Assembly: GCF_003626915.1 (NCBI RefSeq)
Contig: NZ_CP032570.1
Location: 558,001 to 622,000 of the forward strand
DNA: 64,000 nt
From: Tsuneonella amylolytica
Lineage (GTDB): Bacteria > Pseudomonadota > Alphaproteobacteria > Sphingomonadales > Sphingomonadaceae
Direction: 5' to 3'
This document shows, piece by piece, positions 25,117 through 33,919 of this stretch. Numbering within the stretch: position 1 is the stretch's first letter; each line of letters starts with the position of its first letter. A program made the translations under genes and the position numbers. The notes under the pieces are model-generated. The model was not told where the DNA came from, made no database searches, and saw nothing but the letters and a program-made list of their open reading frames with translations.

Positions 25117-26250
25117 TCAGACGGCGGGAGCGGCAGCGGAAGGAGTTGCTGTTGCCGCGGTACCTTCGCCGGCGGTCGCGTTGATCGGCGCACCTTCCGG
25201 CTGCTGAGCGGAGCTTTCCGGTTGCTGGATCGGCGCGGCGGCCGGCGGCGCGGCGTCCTCGGGCTTGCCGACGGTACCGCCCTGGGCGAGCAGCCATGCC
25301 TCGAACTGCGGACGCGGCAAGGCCTCCACGGCGATCGGCATGTAGCCATGCTTCGCGCCGCACAGTTCGGAGCACTGGCCGTAATAGATGCCCGGCTCCT
25401 TGATAAACATGCGCTTCTCGTTGAGGCGGCCCGGCACCGCGTCGAGCTTGAACCACAGGCTCGGCACCGCGAACGAGTGAATCACGTCGGCGCCGGTGGT
25501 CTGGATGCGGATCCATTCGCCGGCCGGCACGACCATGCGGTTGTCGACCGCAAGCTGGATCGGCTCACCGCGGCTCCGCGCCTCGTCGTCGGGCAGCATG
25601 TTCGAGATGACCTCGAACCCGCCGTTGTCGGGGTAGGTGTAGCCCCAGTACCATTGGTAGCCGGTCACCTTGACCGTCAGCGCATCCTTGGGCGCGCTCT
25701 TGTACTGGGCCGACAGCAGGCTGATAGAAGGCACTGCGATGCCCACGAGGATCAGCACCGGCAGCAGCGTCCAGACGACTTCGATGAAGGTGTTGTGCGT
25801 TGTGCGGGTCGGCGTGGGGTGCGCCTTCCGGCGGAAACGGACCATCGTGTAGATCATCAGGCCGAGCACGAAAAGCGTGATCGCCGCCATGATCCAGACA
25901 AGGCCGATGTGTAGCTTGTAAGCCTGTTCGCCGGTGGGCGAATACTGCTTCTGGATGTCGATCCCGCCGGCATGCGGCTGGCCCTTGATCCATTCGGGAC
26001 CGAGCGGCTTGTAGGCCGAGGCGCCGGCAGCGACGGTGCTGCTCGTCGCGTCAGCCTTGTCGTCGACCGCGCCCGCGGCGGCGGCACCGACTGCGTCCGC
26101 GGCGGGGGCAGCTTCGGTGGCGGAGGCCGGATTGCTGGCGACCGCGGCAGGCTCGTCGTTCTGCGCGAACGCCGCTTGCGGCGCCAGCGCGAGGAGCAGC
26201 GCGGCGCCCATCGGAGCAAGAATGCGGGCGGTCAAATTGCCGAGGATCAT
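25117..26250 (-). CDS. ctaC: cytochrome c oxidase subunit II
   Basis: 377 residues. Signal peptide at 1-30, then an Ala-rich insert of about 50 residues, two transmembrane helices ([22 protein letters not shown] and [19 protein letters not shown]) and the CuA cupredoxin with YQWYWGY and [12 protein letters not shown] (two Cys, His, Met). The C-terminal tail of about 55 residues is Ala/Pro/Gln-rich, longer than usual. It is first of ctaC-ctaD and divergent from pyrE. Confidence 0.97.
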   Translation of the reverse strand: MILGNLTARILAPMGAALLLALAPQAAFAQNDEPAAVASNPASATEAAPAADAVGAAAAGAVDDKADATSSTVAAGASAYKPLGPEWIKGQPHAGGIDIQKQYSPTGEQAYKLHIGLVWIMAAITLFVLGLMIYTMVRFRRKAHPTPTRTTHNTFIEVVWTLLPVLILVGIAVPSISLLSAQYKSAPKDALTVKVTGYQWYWGYTYPDNGGFEVISNMLPDDEARSRGEPIQLAVDNRMVVPAGEWIRIQTTGADVIHSFAVPSLWFKLDAVPGRLNEKRMFIKEPGIYYGQCSELCGAKHGYMPIAVEALPRPQFEAWLLAQGGTVGKPEDAAPPAAAPIQQPESSAQQPEGAPINATAGEGTAATATPSAAAPAV

Positions 26251-26324
26251 CGGTGCGAAGCTTTCCGTCTGCTTATCGTTATCGTGCGCGAGCGCGGCCC
26301 CTGAGCAGCCGCGGCCACCCGCGC

Positions 26325-26371
26325 GAGACACGGGTTCGGGCGGGCCTATACGCGCGCTTGCCCCGTGTCTC
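26325..26371. promoter_or_regulatory. 10-bp inverted repeat between ctaC and pyrE
   Basis: GAGACACGGG (26325-26334) and CCCGTGTCTC (26362-26371) are perfect inverted arms with a 27-base spacer, inside the 185-base divergent promoter region. They may be two half-sites of one regulator or a weak RNA hairpin. Confidence 0.4.
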
Positions 26372-26435
26372 AAGCGCTTCTAGGGAGATTTTTGCCCGCC
26401 TTTCCCCATCCCCTGCCAGGCCTGCCCGTTACCCG

Positions 26436-27014
26436 ATGACCGACGAAGACGTCCTGCACGAGTTCCGCGCCTCCGAAGCCTTGCTCGAAGGGCATTTCAA
26501 GCTGTCGAGCGGCCGGCACAGCGCGCACTATCTCCAGTGCGCGCGTGTGTTGATGAACCCCGAACGCGCGGGCCGGCTCGCGGTGGCGCTCGCGCAGAAG
26601 CTGCCGCGCGACGTGCGCCAGCAAATCGACGTCGTGGTGAGCCCGGCGATGGGCGGCCTCATCATCGGTCACGAGATGGGCCGCGCGCTGGGCAAGGATG
26701 CAATGTTCCTCGAGCGGCCGACCGGCACCTTCGAACTGCGCCGCGGCTTCCGGCTCGTACCGGGCGCGAAAGTGCTGATGGTGGAGGATGTCGTCACCAC
26801 CGGTCTCTCCAGCCGCGAAGCGATCGCGGCGGTGGGGCGCGAGGGAGGCGAAGTGATCGCGGAAGCGGCGCTCGTCGACCGCAGTAACGGGTCCGCCGAT
26901 CTCGGCGTGCCGTTCTATGCCCTGATCGACATCAACTTCCCCAGCTATGCCGAGGAAGACGTGCCGCCCGAACTCGCCGCCGTTCCGCTGACCAAGCCGG
27001 GGAGCCGTGTGTAA
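26436..27014 (+). CDS. pyrE: orotate phosphoribosyltransferase
   Basis: 192 residues of the PRTase fold. The PRPP loop is [18 protein letters not shown], and the substrate region is [18 protein letters not shown]. It converts orotate plus PRPP to OMP. ATG 26436 starts [10 protein letters not shown]. It heads a plus-strand operon, with pdxJ starting 8 bases before its stop. Confidence 0.96.
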   Translation: MTDEDVLHEFRASEALLEGHFKLSSGRHSAHYLQCARVLMNPERAGRLAVALAQKLPRDVRQQIDVVVSPAMGGLIIGHEMGRALGKDAMFLERPTGTFELRRGFRLVPGAKVLMVEDVVTTGLSSREAIAAVGREGGEVIAEAALVDRSNGSADLGVPFYALIDINFPSYAEEDVPPELAAVPLTKPGSRV

Positions 27015-27744
27015 CTTGGCCGCGAATCTCCGCCTCGGCGTCAACATCGACCACGTCGCCACCATCCGCAACGCGCGGGGCGGCGACCATCCCGACCCGG
27101 TGCGCGCCGCGGAGATCGTGGCGCGTTGCGGCGGCGACGGCATCACCGCGCACTTGCGCGAGGATCGCCGCCATATCCGCGATGCAGACCTCGCGCGCAT
27201 CCAGGCGGCGACCGACCTGCCGCTCAATCTAGAGATGGCGGCCACCGACGAAATGCTGGAGATCGCGCTGCGACACAAACCGCACGCGGCCTGCATCGTA
27301 CCCGAACGGCGGGAGGAGCGCACGACGGAAGGCGGCCTCGACGCCGCGGGCCAGCACAACCGCCTGGCCCCGATCGTCGGGCGCCTCGCCGATGCGGGCA
27401 TCCGCGTCAGCCTCTTCATCGCGCCCGAGGAGCGGCAGATCGAGGCGGCGTTGCAGCTCAATGTCCCGGTCGTCGAGCTTCACACCGGCGAGTACGCGCA
27501 TGCGGAAGGCGATCGGGTGGAGGCCGAACTCAGGCGAATCGCCGACATGGCCGCGCTCGCCGCCAAGAACGGGATCGAGCCGCATGCTGGACATGGCCTT
27601 ACCTACGAAAACGTCCAGCCCATCGCGGCCATCCCCCAGCTCGCCGAACTCAACATCGGCCACTATCTCGTCGGCGAGGCGGTGTTCGTGGGACTGGAAG
27701 CAGCGGTAGTCCGCATGCGCGAGTTGATGGACGACGCGCGGTGA
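27007..27744 (+). CDS. pdxJ: pyridoxine 5'-phosphate synthase
   Basis: 245 residues, TIM barrel. [28 protein letters not shown] and [14 protein letters not shown] and [11 protein letters not shown] are diagnostic. It condenses 1-deoxyxylulose 5-phosphate with aminoacetone phosphate in PLP synthesis. The GTG start overlaps pyrE by 8 bases. Confidence 0.97.
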   Translation: MCNLAANLRLGVNIDHVATIRNARGGDHPDPVRAAEIVARCGGDGITAHLREDRRHIRDADLARIQAATDLPLNLEMAATDEMLEIALRHKPHAACIVPERREERTTEGGLDAAGQHNRLAPIVGRLADAGIRVSLFIAPEERQIEAALQLNVPVVELHTGEYAHAEGDRVEAELRRIADMAALAAKNGIEPHAGHGLTYENVQPIAAIPQLAELNIGHYLVGEAVFVGLEAAVVRMRELMDDAR

Positions 27745-27754
27745 GAGGCACCCG

Positions 27755-28156
27755 ATGATCATCGGCCTCGGCAGCGACCTCACCAACATGGACCGGATCG
27801 CCAACTCCCTGGAGCGGTGGGGCGAGCGGTTCGAGGCGCGCTGCTTCACCGATGTCGAGCGTGCCAAAGCGGCCAAGCGCCCCTTCACCCGTGTCGGCAC
27901 CTTCGCCAAGCGGTGGGCGGCCAAGGAAGCGTTTTCCAAGGCGGTCGGCACCGGCTTCCGCCGCGGCGTGTTCCACAAGGACATCGGAGTGGTGAACGCA
28001 CCGTCGGGCGCGCCCACCCTCGCCCTTACCGGCGGCGCGGCGAAGCGTCTTGCCGAACTCGTGCCGGAGGGGCATGAGGCGCGCATCCACCTGACCCTGA
28101 CCGACGACCACCCGTGGGCCCAAGCCTTCGTCGTCATAGAGGCTCTTCCCCAATGA
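27755..28156 (+). CDS. acpS: holo-[acyl-carrier-protein] synthase
   Basis: 133 residues. [15 protein letters not shown] with the Mg2+-binding Asp and [24 protein letters not shown] are the AcpS signatures. It transfers phosphopantetheine from CoA to ACP. Its stop overlaps the lepB ATG by 4 bases. Confidence 0.97.
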   Translation: MIIGLGSDLTNMDRIANSLERWGERFEARCFTDVERAKAAKRPFTRVGTFAKRWAAKEAFSKAVGTGFRRGVFHKDIGVVNAPSGAPTLALTGGAAKRLAELVPEGHEARIHLTLTDDHPWAQAFVVIEALPQ

Positions 28157-29025
28157 GTTCCGCGAGCATCATGAGCAAAGCCGACAAGCCCAAGGAGAAG
28201 GTCGACTGGCTGGCCGAGATGCGCGGGCTTGCCCTGATGCTGCTCGCGGTGCTGGCGTTCCACAGCTTCGTCGCGAAGCCGTTCTACATCCCGTCGACAT
28301 CGATGGTGCCGAACCTGATGGTCGGCGACCGGCTGGTCGTGGCGAAGTATCCCTACGGCTGGAGCTGGGTGTCGGCATCGTTCCATGTCCTGCCGCGCAG
28401 CGAGGGACGCATCTGGCCCGCGACGCCCGAATACGGCGACGTCGTGATCGCCGTGCCGCCCAACAAGGACGAGGACTACATCAAGCGCGTCGTCGGCCTG
28501 CCGGGCGACCGGATCGCGGTGATAAACGGCCAGATCGTTCTCAACGGCAAGCCGGTCCCGCAGAAGGTCGAGCCCGACCTGCGCATTCCGGTCGACGCCC
28601 AGGTCTGCGACGGGCAGCCCTGTCTCGGCTACTGGGACAATTTCCGCGTCCGGGGGCCGGACGGCAAGGATTACTACGAGGTGCCGGTGCGGCGCGAGAC
28701 GCTGCCAAACGGCGCAACCTACCGCATCGTCGACCATGCCGACCAGCCGCTCGACAACTATCCCGAGCGTGTCATCCCCGAAGGCAGCGTGTTCCTGATG
28801 GGCGACAACCGCGACCATTCGGCTGACAGCCGCGCCGAAACCTGGGAAAGCGGGCTCGGCGGGCCCGTCCCGCTCGAGAACGTCGGCGGGCGCGCCCAGT
28901 TCATCACCTTCTCGCTCGACGGGACGACGACCCTCAACCCGCTGACGTGGTGGCAAAGCCTGCGCAGCGGGCGGGCGTGGTCCACGCTGCGCCCGGCGAT
29001 CGTGGAAGGGCCGAACCAGCAATGA
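28153..29025 (+). CDS. lepB: signal peptidase I
   Basis: 290 residues. One N-terminal transmembrane helix ([20 protein letters not shown]), nucleophile Ser50 (PSTSMVPNL), general base Lys111 ([12 protein letters not shown]), and box [13 protein letters not shown] near the end. A CDGQPC pair may form a periplasmic disulfide. It cleaves Sec and Tat signal peptides. ATG overlaps the acpS stop (ATGA) and its own stop overlaps the next gene. Confidence 0.97.
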   Translation: MSSASIMSKADKPKEKVDWLAEMRGLALMLLAVLAFHSFVAKPFYIPSTSMVPNLMVGDRLVVAKYPYGWSWVSASFHVLPRSEGRIWPATPEYGDVVIAVPPNKDEDYIKRVVGLPGDRIAVINGQIVLNGKPVPQKVEPDLRIPVDAQVCDGQPCLGYWDNFRVRGPDGKDYYEVPVRRETLPNGATYRIVDHADQPLDNYPERVIPEGSVFLMGDNRDHSADSRAETWESGLGGPVPLENVGGRAQFITFSLDGTTTLNPLTWWQSLRSGRAWSTLRPAIVEGPNQQ

Positions 29026-30146
29026 GCGATCAGGGGGCGATACCGCACGCACCGGGGGACGAGGGCGAGGCCGTGGGCGCCAGCCCGACCCGCATCTCCA
29101 GCCCCAAGCTTCGCTTCGAAGCGAAACGCGCCGTCGTATGGGCGGCGGTGATCGGCGCCTTCGTTCTGTGCATCTATCTCGCGCAGTCGCTGCTCGTGAT
29201 CTTCGGCGCGCTCGTGTTCGCTGCGATGCTCGATGGCGGTGCGCGCCTGCTCGGGCGGGTGCTGCCGATCGGACGCGGGTGGCGCGTCGGCATCGTGCTG
29301 ATCCTGACGACCGCCTTCCTTGCCTGGCTGGTGATGTTCGCAGGGTCGCAGATCGCGGACCAGGCCGCGCAGTTCCCTTCGCTCGTCACCGAACAGCTGG
29401 GCCGTGCGGTGGCTTGGGCGCGGTCGAAAGGTTTTGCGATCAGCCAGGGCGACATCCAGAATCTGGCCGGTCAGGCGATGAGCGGCGTCGGCACGGTAAC
29501 CCGCGCTATCGGCGGCGTGTTCGGTGCGCTGACCACCCTCGTCCTCATCGTCATCATCGGCATCTACCTCGCGATCGATCCCCGCCCCTACGAGCGCGGC
29601 CTGTCGTGGATGGTCGCCGAAGAAAAGCGCGACGATCTTGCCGACTATCTCGATCACATGGCCTACAATATGCGCCGGTTGCTGGCCGGGCGGTTGCTCG
29701 GCATGGTGGCGGAAGGGCTGTTCACCTACATCGCGCTCAGCCTGATCGGTGTGCCCATGGCTGCCCTGCTGGGATTGATCACGGGACTGCTGGCATTCAT
29801 TCCGAACCTCGGCGCGATCGTATCGGGCGTGCTCATGGTGCTCGTCGGATTCTCGGTGAGTACCGAAGTCGGCTTGTGGACCATCGGTGTGTACATCGCC
29901 GTCCAGAATTTCGATGGTTACGTCCTCGTGCCGATGATCGCCAAGAAGACGGTCGATCTCGCGCCCGCCCTCGTGCTCGGCTTCCAACTCGTCATGGGCG
30001 TGCTCTTCGGCGTCATGGGGCTGACGTTCGCCGACCCCCTGCTGGCGATGATCAAGACCGCGCTGGAGCGGCGCTCGACGCAGCTCAACGCCGAGGACGG
30101 CGGCGGCGAAGGCGAGACCGGAGAGGCTTCGCCCGCCGCTAGCTGA
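29022..30146 (+). CDS. AI-2E (PerM/TqsA) family transporter
   Basis: 374 residues, about eight hydrophobic helices. The family region GRLLGMVAEGLFTYIALSLIGVPMAALLGLITGLLAFIPNLGAIVSG and FDGYVLVPMIAKKTVDL places it in the AI-2 exporter/PerM superfamily. Transport of AI-2 is not implied; many members do something else. ATG overlaps the lepB stop by 4 bases. Confidence 0.92.
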   Translation: MSDQGAIPHAPGDEGEAVGASPTRISSPKLRFEAKRAVVWAAVIGAFVLCIYLAQSLLVIFGALVFAAMLDGGARLLGRVLPIGRGWRVGIVLILTTAFLAWLVMFAGSQIADQAAQFPSLVTEQLGRAVAWARSKGFAISQGDIQNLAGQAMSGVGTVTRAIGGVFGALTTLVLIVIIGIYLAIDPRPYERGLSWMVAEEKRDDLADYLDHMAYNMRRLLAGRLLGMVAEGLFTYIALSLIGVPMAALLGLITGLLAFIPNLGAIVSGVLMVLVGFSVSTEVGLWTIGVYIAVQNFDGYVLVPMIAKKTVDLAPALVLGFQLVMGVLFGVMGLTFADPLLAMIKTALERRSTQLNAEDGGGEGETGEASPAAS

Positions 30147-31372
30147 TGGCCCGCAAGTTCCTCTACTTCGTCGCCTTCGTGGCGTTCGTCGTCATCGCCG
30201 GCGCGTTCGCGCTGTCGATCTGGTCGAAGCAGGCGACGGAGTTCGCGTTCGTTCCGCGGGGCGACTTCGTCGAGCAGCCCGCGCTCGACGCCAACGCCTA
30301 CGCCGATCCCGCGATGTGGTACTCGCGGCCGGGCATGGGGCCCAGCGACCCGTCGCGATACCAGCCCACCGTGGCCGCCGCGGCGGCGTCGCCCGACAAC
30401 CCTGCGGCCGAGCGCGGCCTGACCGGCGCGCCGGCTCCCGCCGCCTCGCCTTCCGCGCCTACGCCGGGCACGCAACAGGGCGAAGGCTACGCGGTCTTCT
30501 TCGTCCATCCGACCAGCTACATCCGGCCGGCGATCGGTGCCGACGCGCCGTGGAACGCGCCCATCGACGATGCCGACGCTGCGAGCCGGGCGCGGCTGTT
30601 CCTGCGCGGCATGGCCAGCCCGTTCGCCGGGGCCGACGAGATCTGGGCGCCCAAGTACCGGCAGGCGGTGTTCGGCGCGTTCCTGACCGACAAGCCCGAG
30701 GCGCAGCAGGCGCTCGACCTTGCCTATCGCGACATTGCGCAGGCGTTCGACTTCTTCGTAGCCACGGTCGATCCCGCCGAACCCATCGTGCTCGCCGGGC
30801 ACAGCCAGGGCGCGCTGATGGCCTTGCGCCTCCTGCGCGAGAAGGTGATCGGCACCCCGCTCGAGAAGCGAATCGCGATGGTCTATCCTGTCGGCTGGCC
30901 GATTTCAGTCGCCCACGACCTGCCCGCGCTCAGCCTTCCGGCGTGTGCCACGCCCGGCCAGTCGCGCTGCATCGCCACCTGGTCGACTTTCGCCGAGCCC
31001 GCCGATCCCAGCCTGGTGTTCGAACGGTTCACCGCCACCCCCGGCTTCGACGGGCAACCGCGCGGCGACGGGCCGATCGTGTGCGTGAACCCCATCAGCG
31101 GCACCCTCAACGGCGAGGCACCGGCCGCCGACAACCTCGGCATGCTCAACCCCACCAGCGATTTCAGCAGCGGCGAGCTCGTCGCCGGCGCGGTCGGTGC
31201 GCGGTGCGATCTGGCGACAGGCCTCCTGCTGATCGGCGCGAACCCGCCGGAAATGGCCGGCGGCGGCGTGCTGCCGGGCAACAACTACCACGTCTACGAC
31301 ATCCCGCTGTTCTGGGCGAACCTCAAGGCGGACATCGCGCGGCGTATGGCGGCATGGAAGCCGGCACCCTGA
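30146..31372 (+). CDS. DUF3089 alpha/beta-hydrolase-like protein
   Basis: 408 residues. An N-terminal transmembrane anchor (FLYFVAFVAFVVIAGAFALSIW), a Pro/Ala-rich linker (PAPAASPSAPTPG), then FFVHPTSYIRP and nucleophile GHSQGALMALRLL, as in DUF3089. Two Cys (LPACATPGQSRC) may form a disulfide, so the domain is probably periplasmic. It overlaps the upstream stop by 1 base (TGATGG) and ruvX by 19 bases. Confidence 0.88.
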   Translation: MARKFLYFVAFVAFVVIAGAFALSIWSKQATEFAFVPRGDFVEQPALDANAYADPAMWYSRPGMGPSDPSRYQPTVAAAAASPDNPAAERGLTGAPAPAASPSAPTPGTQQGEGYAVFFVHPTSYIRPAIGADAPWNAPIDDADAASRARLFLRGMASPFAGADEIWAPKYRQAVFGAFLTDKPEAQQALDLAYRDIAQAFDFFVATVDPAEPIVLAGHSQGALMALRLLREKVIGTPLEKRIAMVYPVGWPISVAHDLPALSLPACATPGQSRCIATWSTFAEPADPSLVFERFTATPGFDGQPRGDGPIVCVNPISGTLNGEAPAADNLGMLNPTSDFSSGELVAGAVGARCDLATGLLLIGANPPEMAGGGVLPGNNYHVYDIPLFWANLKADIARRMAAWKPAP

Positions 31373-31842
31373 TCACCGATTCGGCGCTGGAGTTCGGCGA
31401 CGCGCTGCCCGGCGGCGGCGTGCTCCTCGCGCTCGACCTCGGCACCAAGACGATCGGCACGGCGCTGTGCGATGCGGGCTGGCATTTCGCCGGCGCGCAC
31501 AAGACGCTGGAACGCGGCAAGTTCGGCCGCGACCGCGAGGTGCTGGCCGCGCTGGCGAAGGAGCGGCGGGTCGCCGGCATCGTGATCGGCCTGCCGCGCA
31601 ACATGGACGGCAGCGAAGGTCCGCGCGCGCAGGCGAGCCGCGCCTACGCGCGCAACCTCTCCCCCGCCCTCGGCCTGCCGATCCTGATGTGGGACGAACG
31701 CTGGTCGACCACGAGCGCCGAGCGCGCGCTGATCGAACAGGACATGAGCCGCGGCAAGCGCAAGGACCGGATCGACGCCCACGCCGCCGCGGTCATCCTC
31801 CAGGCCGCGATCGACGCGCTGGCGGGGGGCGGCCTGGCCTGA
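31354..31842 (+). CDS. ruvX: Holliday junction resolvase RuvX (YqgF)
   Basis: 162 residues. The RNase H-like core starts LLALDLGTKTIGTALCD, with IVIGLPRNMDGSEGPRAQASRAYA and DERWSTTSAERALIE and DAHAAAVILQ. It probably matures 16S rRNA 5' ends or resolves junctions. ATG at 31354 gives a 20-residue leader; a GTG at 31420 is a shorter alternative. It ends 8 bases from ribB, convergently. Confidence 0.93.
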   Translation: MEAGTLITDSALEFGDALPGGGVLLALDLGTKTIGTALCDAGWHFAGAHKTLERGKFGRDREVLAALAKERRVAGIVIGLPRNMDGSEGPRAQASRAYARNLSPALGLPILMWDERWSTTSAERALIEQDMSRGKRKDRIDAHAAAVILQAAIDALAGGGLA

Positions 31843-31850
31843 CCCGTGCC

Positions 31851-33137
31851 TCAGTCGAGCGGTCGCTGCCCGACGATGCTGAGCCCGTACCCTTCGAGCG
31901 CCACCAGCGAGTGCTCGGTATTGGTGAGCAGCACCATGTCGTGCACTCCCAGCGCGCCCAGGATTTGCGCCCCGCCGCCGTAGTTGCGCTGCTCGATGAC
32001 CTGGTCGGCATCGGCGGGCGGCCCTCCGCTGCCGCGCGCGATCGCCTGGCTGACGTAGTTCGCGGCGGCCCGGTTGATGAGGACGATCACGCCCGCGCCC
32101 TCCTTGCCGATGATTTCCATCGCCTTCTCGATCACGCTGCCGCGCGGGCCGCTCTCGGCGAAGATATCGTCGAACAGCGATAGCGCGTGCATCCGCACCA
32201 GGGTCGGCTGGTCGGGCCGCACGGCCCCTTTCACGAGAGCCAGATTCTCCTCGCCCGTCGCTCGGTTGTAGAAGGCGATCGCCTGCCATTCGCCGCCCCA
32301 GCGGCTGGTGAAACGCCGTTCCCCGCGCCGTTCGATCAGGTGATCGTGCCGGCGTCGATACGCGATGAGGTCGCGGATAGTGCCGATCTTGAGGTCGTGC
32401 ACCCGCGCGAAGCGGACGAGGTCGTCGAGGCGCGCCATAGTACCGTCCTCGTTCATGATCTCGCAGATCACGCCGGAGGGGTTGAGGCCGGCGAGGCGGC
32501 TGATGTCGACCGCAGCTTCGGTATGCCCCGCGCGCACCAGCACACCGCCGTCACGTGCGACCAGCGGGAAAACGTGGCCGGGGGTGACGATGTCATCGCG
32601 GGTCTTGGTGCCGTCGATGGCCACCGACACGGTCCGCGCGCGGTCGCCCGCCGAAATGCCGGTCGACACACCCTCGCGCGCCTCGATCGATGTCGTGAAG
32701 GCCGTCTCGTGGCGGGTCCGGTTATTGCGGCTCATGAGGTCGAGCCCCAATTGGTCCACCCGCTGGCGGGTCATGGCGAGGCAGATCAGGCCGCGTCCGT
32801 GGGTCGCCATGAAGTTGATCGCATTGGGCGTGGCCATCTGCGCCGGAATGATGAGGTCGCCCTCGTTCTCGCGATCCTCGTCGTCGACGAGAACGAACAT
32901 TCGACCGTTCCTCGCCTCGTCGATGATCTCTTCGGCGGAGACGATAACCGGGCGTTCGTCGTTGGCGGCAAGGAACGTGTCGAGCTTGCCCAGCGTGTCA
33001 GCCGTGGGGTTCCAGCCGTCCTCCAGACAGTCGCGCAGGGAGTTCGCATGGAGGCCAGCGGCCCGGGCGAGCGCGGCGCGGCTCATCCGGCCCTTCGAGA
33101 CGAGGTCGCGGACGCGGTCGATGACGGTGTTGTTCAT
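31851..33137 (-). CDS. ribB: 3,4-dihydroxy-2-butanone-4-phosphate synthase with N-terminal HTH and degenerate GTP cyclohydrolase II
   Basis: 428 residues, three parts. Residues about 5-56 look like an XRE/Cro-type helix-turn-helix (SRAALARAAGLHANSLRDCLEDGWNPTADTLGKLDTFL). Residues about 64-262 are RibB (DDEDRENEGDL 85-95, HTEAAVD 205-211). From about 265 the GCH II fold remains, but the zinc Cys and the catalytic Arg/Tyr region are absent (RMHALSLFDDIFAESGPRGS has no Cys). It supplies the four-carbon unit of riboflavin; cyclohydrolase activity is unlikely. Two matching palindromes stand just upstream, so self-regulation is plausible. Confidence 0.92.
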   Translation of the reverse strand: MNNTVIDRVRDLVSKGRMSRAALARAAGLHANSLRDCLEDGWNPTADTLGKLDTFLAANDERPVIVSAEEIIDEARNGRMFVLVDDEDRENEGDLIIPAQMATPNAINFMATHGRGLICLAMTRQRVDQLGLDLMSRNNRTRHETAFTTSIEAREGVSTGISAGDRARTVSVAIDGTKTRDDIVTPGHVFPLVARDGGVLVRAGHTEAAVDISRLAGLNPSGVICEIMNEDGTMARLDDLVRFARVHDLKIGTIRDLIAYRRRHDHLIERRGERRFTSRWGGEWQAIAFYNRATGEENLALVKGAVRPDQPTLVRMHALSLFDDIFAESGPRGSVIEKAMEIIGKEGAGVIVLINRAAANYVSQAIARGSGGPPADADQVIEQRNYGGGAQILGALGVHDMVLLTNTEHSLVALEGYGLSIVGQRPLD

Positions 33138-33151
33138 GCGACTCGCATTAG

Positions 33152-33165
33152 CACATTTGGATGTG
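33152..33165. promoter_or_regulatory. ribB upstream operator-like palindrome 1
   Basis: CACATTTGGATGTG, a 5-4-5 inverted repeat 15 bases before the ribB ATG. It shares ACAT-N3-GATGTG with the second site, centre to centre about 19 bases. Confidence 0.5.
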
Positions 33166-33171
33166 AAGGCT

Positions 33172-33183
33172 ACATCACGATGT
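33172..33183. promoter_or_regulatory. ribB upstream operator-like palindrome 2
   Basis: ACATCACGATGT, an inverted repeat related to the first site (TACATCACGATGTG against CACATTTGGATGTG, ten of fourteen bases identical). A candidate binding site for the HTH domain of the ribB product. Confidence 0.5.
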
Positions 33184-33220
33184 GTTCTTCATGCGGTGAT
33201 CTTTGCGTATCGTGATAATA

Positions 33221-33919
33221 TCAAGCGTCGCGGTGGAGGTACGAGAGACTGCCCGCCGCCCGTAGGATACCGTTGTTGTCGTGGACGAATCGGCCTGCCG
33301 CTCGCCGCATCGCGAGTTCGAGCGCAGCTTTCGCCACGGTCTCGGCCGCGATCGACCGATAGCCGGCAAAACGCCCCTGCATGAACAGATCGGTCAGGGG
33401 GCTGATCAGGATGCCGAGCCGTTCGAGCAAGCGCCTGTCGCCCGCGCGCGGCCCGCGCAGAAGCCCGGGACGCAGGATGTCGAGGCGCTTGAACCGCATC
33501 GCCCCGAGCGCGGCTTCCACCTCCCCCTTCGTGCGGAGATAGAAGGTCTTCGACCGCGCGTCGGCGCCGGCGGAGCTTACCAAAACCAACCGCTCGACCC
33601 CCGCCGCCTTGGCCGCAGCGGCAGTCTTCAGCAACAGGTCGTGATCGACCGCGCGGAAGGCGTCTTCGTCGCGGCCCGCCTTCTTCCATGTGGTGCCGAG
33701 CGCGCAGATCAGAGCCGCCGGTCGCACCGCTTCGAACACCTCGCCCCACTTGTCCGGCTCGGCCACGAACATTTCCATGCGCGCGCCGCCGGGCAGCGGG
33801 CTCTCGCGGCGGGCGACGGCAGCCAGCCGGACGTCGGTCCGGCCGACGCACAGTTCCATCACCGCGCCGCCGACGAGACCGGTCGCGCCCACCAACGCGA
33901 TGCGCATGGCCTCAGACAT
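33221..33919 (-). CDS. NAD(P)H-binding atypical SDR (HTATIP2/TIP30-like)
   Basis: 232 residues with an N-terminal Rossmann motif (IALVGATGLVGGAV), ICALGTTWKKAG, then KTAAAAKAAGVERLVLVSSAGA and FYLRTKGEVE (YLxTK) and LDILRPGLLRGPR. It belongs to the atypical short-chain dehydrogenase family and may be a redox sensor or epimerase-like protein. The ATG at 33919 overlaps dgt by 8 bases; ATG 33907 is an alternative start. Confidence 0.88.
   Translation of the reverse strand: MSEAMRIALVGATGLVGGAVMELCVGRTDVRLAAVARRESPLPGGARMEMFVAEPDKWGEVFEAVRPAALICALGTTWKKAGRDEDAFRAVDHDLLLKTAAAAKAAGVERLVLVSSAGADARSKTFYLRTKGEVEAALGAMRFKRLDILRPGLLRGPRAGDRRLLERLGILISPLTDLFMQGRFAGYRSIAAETVAKAALELAMRRAAGRFVHDNNGILRAAGSLSYLHRDA

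Noticed and set aside
23394-25184. Long plus-strand frame opposite ctaD
   Set aside because: Antisense shadow of a certain gene; Glu/His/Arg-biased translation and no ribosome site.
32187-33384. Plus-strand frames opposite ribB
   Set aside because: Shadows of ribB; no ribosome site and no domain.
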